Below, piece after piece: positions 9,057 to 12,500 of a stretch of 12,500 nucleotides of DNA. The DNA comes from Chrysomallon squamiferum. Lineage: Eukaryota > Mollusca > Gastropoda > Neomphalida > Peltospiridae. The stretch is from the NCBI GenBank assembly GCA_012295275.1, contig CM022670.1:8191712-8204211 (forward strand). The letters run 5' to 3'. The notes under the pieces were generated by a model. The model was not told where the DNA came from, did no database searches, and worked only from the letters and a program-made list of their open reading frames with translations. The position numbers and the translations under genes were made by a program. How positions within the stretch are numbered: the first letter of the stretch is position 1; every line of letters starts with the position of its first letter.

Positions 9057-9184
9057 AAAAACAACATTTATTAATAGTTTGCTTGTAAAAGATTAAATCA
9101 CAAAATATTCAGAAACTTTGTAATTTGTTTTTAACCTTAATATTACCTCCTCCAGATATGTTTGTTTTTCTTTTTTGTTTCTGA

Positions 9185-9239
<55 letters not shown>
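9185..9239. repeat. (ATT)n microsatellite
   Basis: About 18 uninterrupted ATT units, continuing into TTTA units to 9258. Confidence 0.95.
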
Positions 9240-9285
9240 TATTTATTTATTTTATTTATATTCTTTTAATTCATGTCTTTGCTGG

Positions 9286-9291
9286 AATAAA
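9286..9291 (+). terminator. Candidate poly(A) signal 2 (AATAAA)
   Basis: AATAAA in the context GCTGGAATAAAGTTTT, with T/G-rich DNA downstream (TTTTGTGTATTTC near 9339). It lies after the simple repeats. Another AATAAA is at 9435-9440. Confidence 0.3.
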
Positions 9292-9693
9292 GTTTTAAAA
9301 TATAGTTATTATTTATGCCAGTGAATTATGTATATAATTTTGTGTATTTCAAAATGTTAATGATTTTAAATAATAATGTTCATTATTAAATCTTATTAAA
9401 ATTTATACTTATTATTATCTTATATATTTGTACAAATAAAGATATATGAAAAACATTTTAGTTTTGTTTTATATATGTACACACATATATAAACAAACCT
9501 ACACAAAATCATATATACATTTATACATACATCTACACATACATCTACAAATATCAATAACTGGAAAATAGAAAACAAAGACAAAGAAAGAAAAACGGAG
9601 AGAAATCACGTGAGGACATGAGAAAGTCTCTGAAATGGCAATTCTTAAATTTCATTTTCTCAAAATGAAAAATTAAGTAATTTCAGACGTACT
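9292..9693. other. Intergenic AT-rich stretch, nothing coding
   Basis: No open frame, RNA or promoter signature seen. It contains ATAC/ACAT-type short repeats (9475-9550) and one TCACGTGA palindrome (9606-9613). Confidence 0.7.
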
Positions 9694-9772
9694 AAATTAT
9701 GTATTACTTAGATTATTAACTAAAAACGTTAATATATTATTTATTTTGGTTATAAAAACTAATTTGAAAAAT
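9694..9772. repeat. Dispersed repeat, copy 2 (abutting the tRNA gene)
   Basis: Partner of the copy in PPEF intron 8, same + orientation. It ends 5 bp from the 3' end of the minus-strand tRNA, and its terminal TGAAAAAT includes the A run that serves as the tRNA's oligo-T terminator. Confidence 0.75.
9767..9771 (-). terminator. Pol III terminator of tRNA-Val
   Basis: Five A on the + strand give TTTTT on the minus strand, starting 7 nt past the tRNA 3' end, the usual position for RNA polymerase III termination. Confidence 0.8.
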
Positions 9773-9777
9773 AGTGA

Positions 9778-9849
9778 GGTTCCGGCGAGGCTCGAACTCG
9801 CGGCCTTCTGCGTGTTAAGCAGACGTGATAACCACTACACCACGGAACC
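9778..9849 (-). tRNA. tRNA-Val (anticodon AAC)
   Basis: Read on the minus strand, 72 nt fold into a full cloverleaf. The acceptor stem GGTTCCG/CGGAACC is fully paired. The D arm contains AGTGGTTA, which fits the A box. The anticodon arm is TCTGC, loop TTAACAC, GCAGA, giving AAC. The variable loop has 5 nt. The T arm is GCGAG, TTCGAGC, CTCGC, fully paired with a B box (GTTCGAGCC). There is no intron and no mismatch in the acceptor, anticodon or T stems. Inosine at the first anticodon base would let it read GTT, GTC and GTA valine codons. It is probably functional; the adjoining dispersed repeat leaves a smaller chance that it is a young tRNA-derived retroposon head. Confidence 0.95.
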
Positions 9850-9877
9850 GACTGAAACAATACTGTAAAAATTATTG

Positions 9878-9886
9878 TATATAAAA
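9878..9886 (-). promoter_or_regulatory. TATA-like element upstream of tRNA-Val
   Basis: TATATAAAA on the + strand (TTTTATATA on the minus strand) lies 29-37 nt upstream of the tRNA 5' end, where TFIIIB binds. In this AT-rich DNA it may be chance. Confidence 0.35.
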
Positions 9887-10019
9887 GAATTAGATTCTAA
9901 CTCGCTGTCAATTTTATTTATTCAATACGCGAAACAAATTATTATGCTCATATCAGCAATCACATTTACGTCATACATTACATAGTAATCTATCAATTAC
10001 ATGTCGGTCCTATGATATA

Positions 10020-10140
10020 TCCACCATTTCACCAATATTAGAGTGCTCGTACAGTGCTCGTATCCGTTTCACTGATTGGCTGCTATAATTTATCCGATGG
10101 CGGTGTACGGAATAATACGAAACTGACTTAATGATAAGAT
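10020..10140. promoter_or_regulatory. Promoter-like CpG-retaining stretch
   Basis: Locally more G+C and CpG than its surroundings. It holds a CCAAT box on the minus strand (ATTGGCT, 10074-10080), a YY1-like GATGGCGG (about 10096-10103) and an 11-bp tandem repeat (GTGCTCGTA at 10043 and 10054). No initiating ORF is attached on either strand. It could belong to a non-coding RNA or to a first exon without a long frame. Confidence 0.3.
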
Positions 10141-10182
10141 AGTGATTTTGCCAGTAAAGAATAGTTGCCTTGCATGCACAGT

Positions 10183-10249
10183 AAATTATATTAAAAACGT
10201 ATAGGTATTAAATATATATTGAATACGTATAGGTATTAAATTATATTAA
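10183..10249. repeat. Short tandem duplication, 27-bp step
   Basis: ACGTATAGGTATTAAAT occurs at 10198-10214 and 10225-10241, and the flanking AAATTATATTAAA occurs on both sides (10183 and 10237). Confidence 0.9.
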
Positions 10250-11640
10250 ATATGTCAACAGAAATTAATTTGCTTACACGTTGATTATTTATGCTGTAAA
10301 CAATTTTTAGGCGCATATTTATATCTGATAAGGTAACTAATAATTATTACTTTTCACAGTTACGTTATTCAATTATTTTGATTTATTTGGAGACGCTATA
10401 TTAAATTTTAATTAATAACTGAAATGTGACATGGCAGATTATTAAGTGGAAAAACAAATCTTTGTTGTAAAGTATTATACATTAGCAGAAATTATGTTAT
10501 TGCTTTTCCATGCTTTTTCCAGTGATGCAGAAATAATTTTAATTTGGGACTTTAATTTATTTTAATACCTAATACTGTCGAAATTCCATTAAACTTATTA
10601 TTTTCTTATTTATTTATTTATTTATTTATTTGTTATTTTTGTTTTTTCTTCTTTTATAACCCTCCCTTAAAATGTCTTTATTTTGTTTTTCTTACTACGG
10701 TAACATGCTGCTGCTGAAATTTTGTTGCAATTCTTTCTCATAGATAATATAATATTTTGGTTGGGGAAGCTAAATTATGATCAGAAAAAATCATAGAAGA
10801 CTGAGTCAGAGGTTTTTTGATAAAATCTATACTTTTCTGAGTAAACGAAACGGATTCCGTTGATAAACTTGGTAAAAAAAAAAAAAAAATGTTTTCTTTA
10901 ATTTGGCAAAGCTTGATTTAAACTTCATAAGAAACTTTACTGTCACCTTTCCTGTATCAGGCAGTAAGGCTATATATTAATAATAATATATATACACATT
11001 ACTCCTTTTATTATATTATTATTATTATTTCTTTTTTAAATATTAAAAGTAATTTTGCTTTGCTTGTATCTTCAGTAATGGTAATCATGTTTATGATGAT
11101 GATATAAAATAAAATAAATTAAAATAAAATAATGAAAATGTACTTTTTGCTTAAAAATGTGTGAATAATTTCAGTTTTGCTAAAAAAAAAACCTTCAAGT
11201 TACTGTTAGTGTAATTATCTCTAGTTCATTTCAGTTTTTTTACCAAGACAGACGTGATCAAATCCGGTGAAATAAATGAAGAATCGAGAGAGAGAGAAAA
11301 AAATCTTGAAGTGAGTTTAAAATATCTTTATATTGCCAGAGACAGGCATCTGATACCAACTGTTCAGTACCCGCGACACAACATGTATTGCATGCTTTGC
11401 AGAATGCATTAAACTAAAATGAGAGCATTTCATTCACACAAAAATGATATACCAGTTAAAAACAGATGTTCATTTTAAATCTTTGAAATAATATTTTTTC
11501 TGTTAATTAAAAAATAAATAAAAATAATAATAATAATAATGATGATGAAATAAAATAAAATAAAATTAAAATTAAATAAATAAATAAATAAATAATTTTA
11601 AAAACTGATAAAAAAAAATTTAAGTTTTCGGTCCCTTTAA
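10250..11640. other. AT-rich intergenic DNA, no gene seen
   Basis: No open frame of interest on either strand. Noted: (TTTA)n near 10607-10630, a 13-bp palindrome AACGGATTCCGTT (10848-10860), A runs, and AAT/AAAT simple repeats at about 11510-11596. Confidence 0.7.
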
Positions 11641-12010
11641 GTGAAAAACGGAATTTGAACAGGTGTTACAACTGGCAGATTAACACAGAAACTGTCACGT
11701 GATCTACACATTGTAACCGAACTGAAATGCAAACGAAAAAGGGACAAGAATCTGTTTGTTTGCTTCTATATTTGTCCACGTGGTTTCTAAAAGGGTAATT
11801 ACAAGTTCAAGATGCCGCTTTACACGGCTAATCCGCTCCTATTTTGTTGACGTACCCGGGTTTCGTTTTCCGCCATTTTGTGTTCGCTTTTATCAAGCAC
11901 ACTGCGAAAATAGCGCTCGAGACACTACAGTATTGTTGCGTTCTGCGTAATCTCCCCTTGAGTGTCAATTATTTGCGGGATTTTTGTGATAGGGCAGAAC
12001 TCTTTTTTCC
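11640..12010 (+). promoter_or_regulatory. Candidate promoter / 5' UTR region of a downstream gene
   Basis: The richest G+C and CpG stretch outside exons. Sites seen: E-box palindrome TCACGTGA (11695-11702), CACGTG (11777-11782), CRE-like TGACGT (11848-11853) and YY1-like CCGCCATTTTG (11870-11880). YY1 and CRE words of this sort cluster near transcription starts in animals. The two overlapping short frames here show no known domain and are more likely 5' UTR than protein. Direction is uncertain; + is suggested only by the YY1-like word and the following UTR-like DNA. Confidence 0.4.
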
Positions 12011-12175
12011 CTCACCGAGATTTGTTCATCTGATTAAAATAGCGAAACCTGATTTCAGAGAAAATAGTGAATGAAAAATTAAGTAATAGTCTCTCAATAC
12101 CACTCGTACTATTACTTTTTTTTTCTTTCTCTGAATAACCGCTGCTTTCATCAGTACCGACGTTTCTAATAAAAC

Positions 12176-12219
12176 ACAGACACACACACACACACACAGA
12201 CACACACACACACACACAG

Positions 12220-12251
<32 letters not shown>

Positions 12252-12253
12252 AC
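12176..12253. repeat. (CA)n array with 20-bp super-period
   Basis: CA repeat in which a single G (CAGA) recurs at 12179, 12199 and 12219, exactly 20 bp apart, followed by an uninterrupted CA run to about 12243. The minus-strand Cys/Val frames are translations of it. Confidence 0.95.
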
Positions 12254-12294
12254 CATAACCCCCCCTCACACACACGTCTGGAGCAGCAAACAAA

Positions 12295-12460
12295 CAATAA
12301 AAACTGCTTCTAGTGTTACTACTATTACTTCAACCACTACGACTACCTTTATTACACAACCACTACTACTTCAGTTGACGTTACTATAACACTTTTACAC
12401 CTTCAACTATTACAAAGCCTACTGAAGTTATAAAAACTCTTCGATTGTGGCAACCACTAC
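12295..12460. repeat. ACT/ACC-rich, G-poor degenerate triplet tract
   Basis: Repeated ACT, ACC, TTACT and CACTAC words, few G on the + strand, no long frame. It looks like a decayed (ACT)n repeat or a low-complexity 5' UTR. Confidence 0.5.
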
Positions 12461-12500
12461 AACATCGTCACTGAATTGCTGGATTATTTTTTTGTGAAAA

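Larger units (their letters stand above)
8060..9291 (+). other. PPEF 3' UTR and downstream AT-rich region (end uncertain)
   Basis: Begins with an 18-nt T run (8073-8090), then a duplicated 21-mer, a short frame (8208-8363) and several AATAAA words at 8282, 8575 and 9286. The true cleavage site cannot be chosen from sequence. After about 8700 the DNA is mostly GAAT/AAAT/ATT simple repeats. Confidence 0.5.

Noticed and set aside
11341-11412. Short frame with YCMLC near 11384, zinc-finger-like
   Set aside because: Only one Cys pair, ends in a stop within 20 codons, no partner ligands.
11756-12074. Two overlapping short + strand frames as protein genes
   Set aside because: No recognisable domain or splice context; they exist because the region is less AT-rich and so has fewer chance stops.
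12012-12293. Cys/Val-repeat minus-strand frames
   Set aside because: Translations of the CA microsatellite.

Overview
This is AT-rich, microsatellite-rich animal DNA holding one clear protein gene, one tRNA gene and long non-coding stretches. Exons separated by short AT-rich introns with metazoan splice signals show that it is a metazoan nuclear genome. The compound (GA)/(TA), (TG)/(CA), (TTTTA) and ACT-rich low-complexity tracts, together with an RdgC/PPEF-type phosphatase, suggest an invertebrate. A spiralian, probably a mollusc (perhaps a cephalopod), is my guess; that placement is inference only.

Positions 1468-8059 (+ strand) carry the last ten coding exons of a serine/threonine protein phosphatase with EF-hands (PPEF1/PPEF2, Drosophila RdgC). 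The exons splice in frame into 533 residues plus a stop. They cover all the PPP metal-binding motifs (GDLHG, GDFVDRG, RGNHED, HGG, RSHEC) and a C-terminal calcium module with one degenerate and two canonical EF-hand loops. The N-terminal part (IQ motif and start codon, roughly 110-140 residues in relatives) is not visible and should lie upstream, because the first visible exon begins at a splice acceptor. Nine complete introns are seen. Intron 1 has a GC-AG border, intron 6 begins with a roughly 70-bp minisatellite built on GTGAG donor-like words, and intron 7 has a weak donor (GTGCTC).

Positions 8060 to about 9770 are 3' UTR and AT-rich intergenic DNA with several AATAAA signals, a duplicated 21-mer and simple repeats. 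A structurally perfect tRNA-Val(AAC) gene lies on the minus strand at 9778-9849, with an oligo-T terminator and a TATA-like element. Directly 3' of it is a repeat of about 75 bp that recurs in PPEF intron 8.

Positions 9850-12500 contain no convincing coding sequence. Two CpG-retaining stretches (about 10020-10140 and 11640-12010) look promoter-like, with YY1-, CCAAT-, E-box- and CRE-like words. They are followed by a (CA)n array with a 20-bp super-period and an ACT-rich tract, perhaps the 5' end of a neighbouring gene. I see no defence system, CRISPR array or other novel multi-gene system. The points worth checking are splicing oddities, the tRNA-linked repeat and the promoter-like islands.
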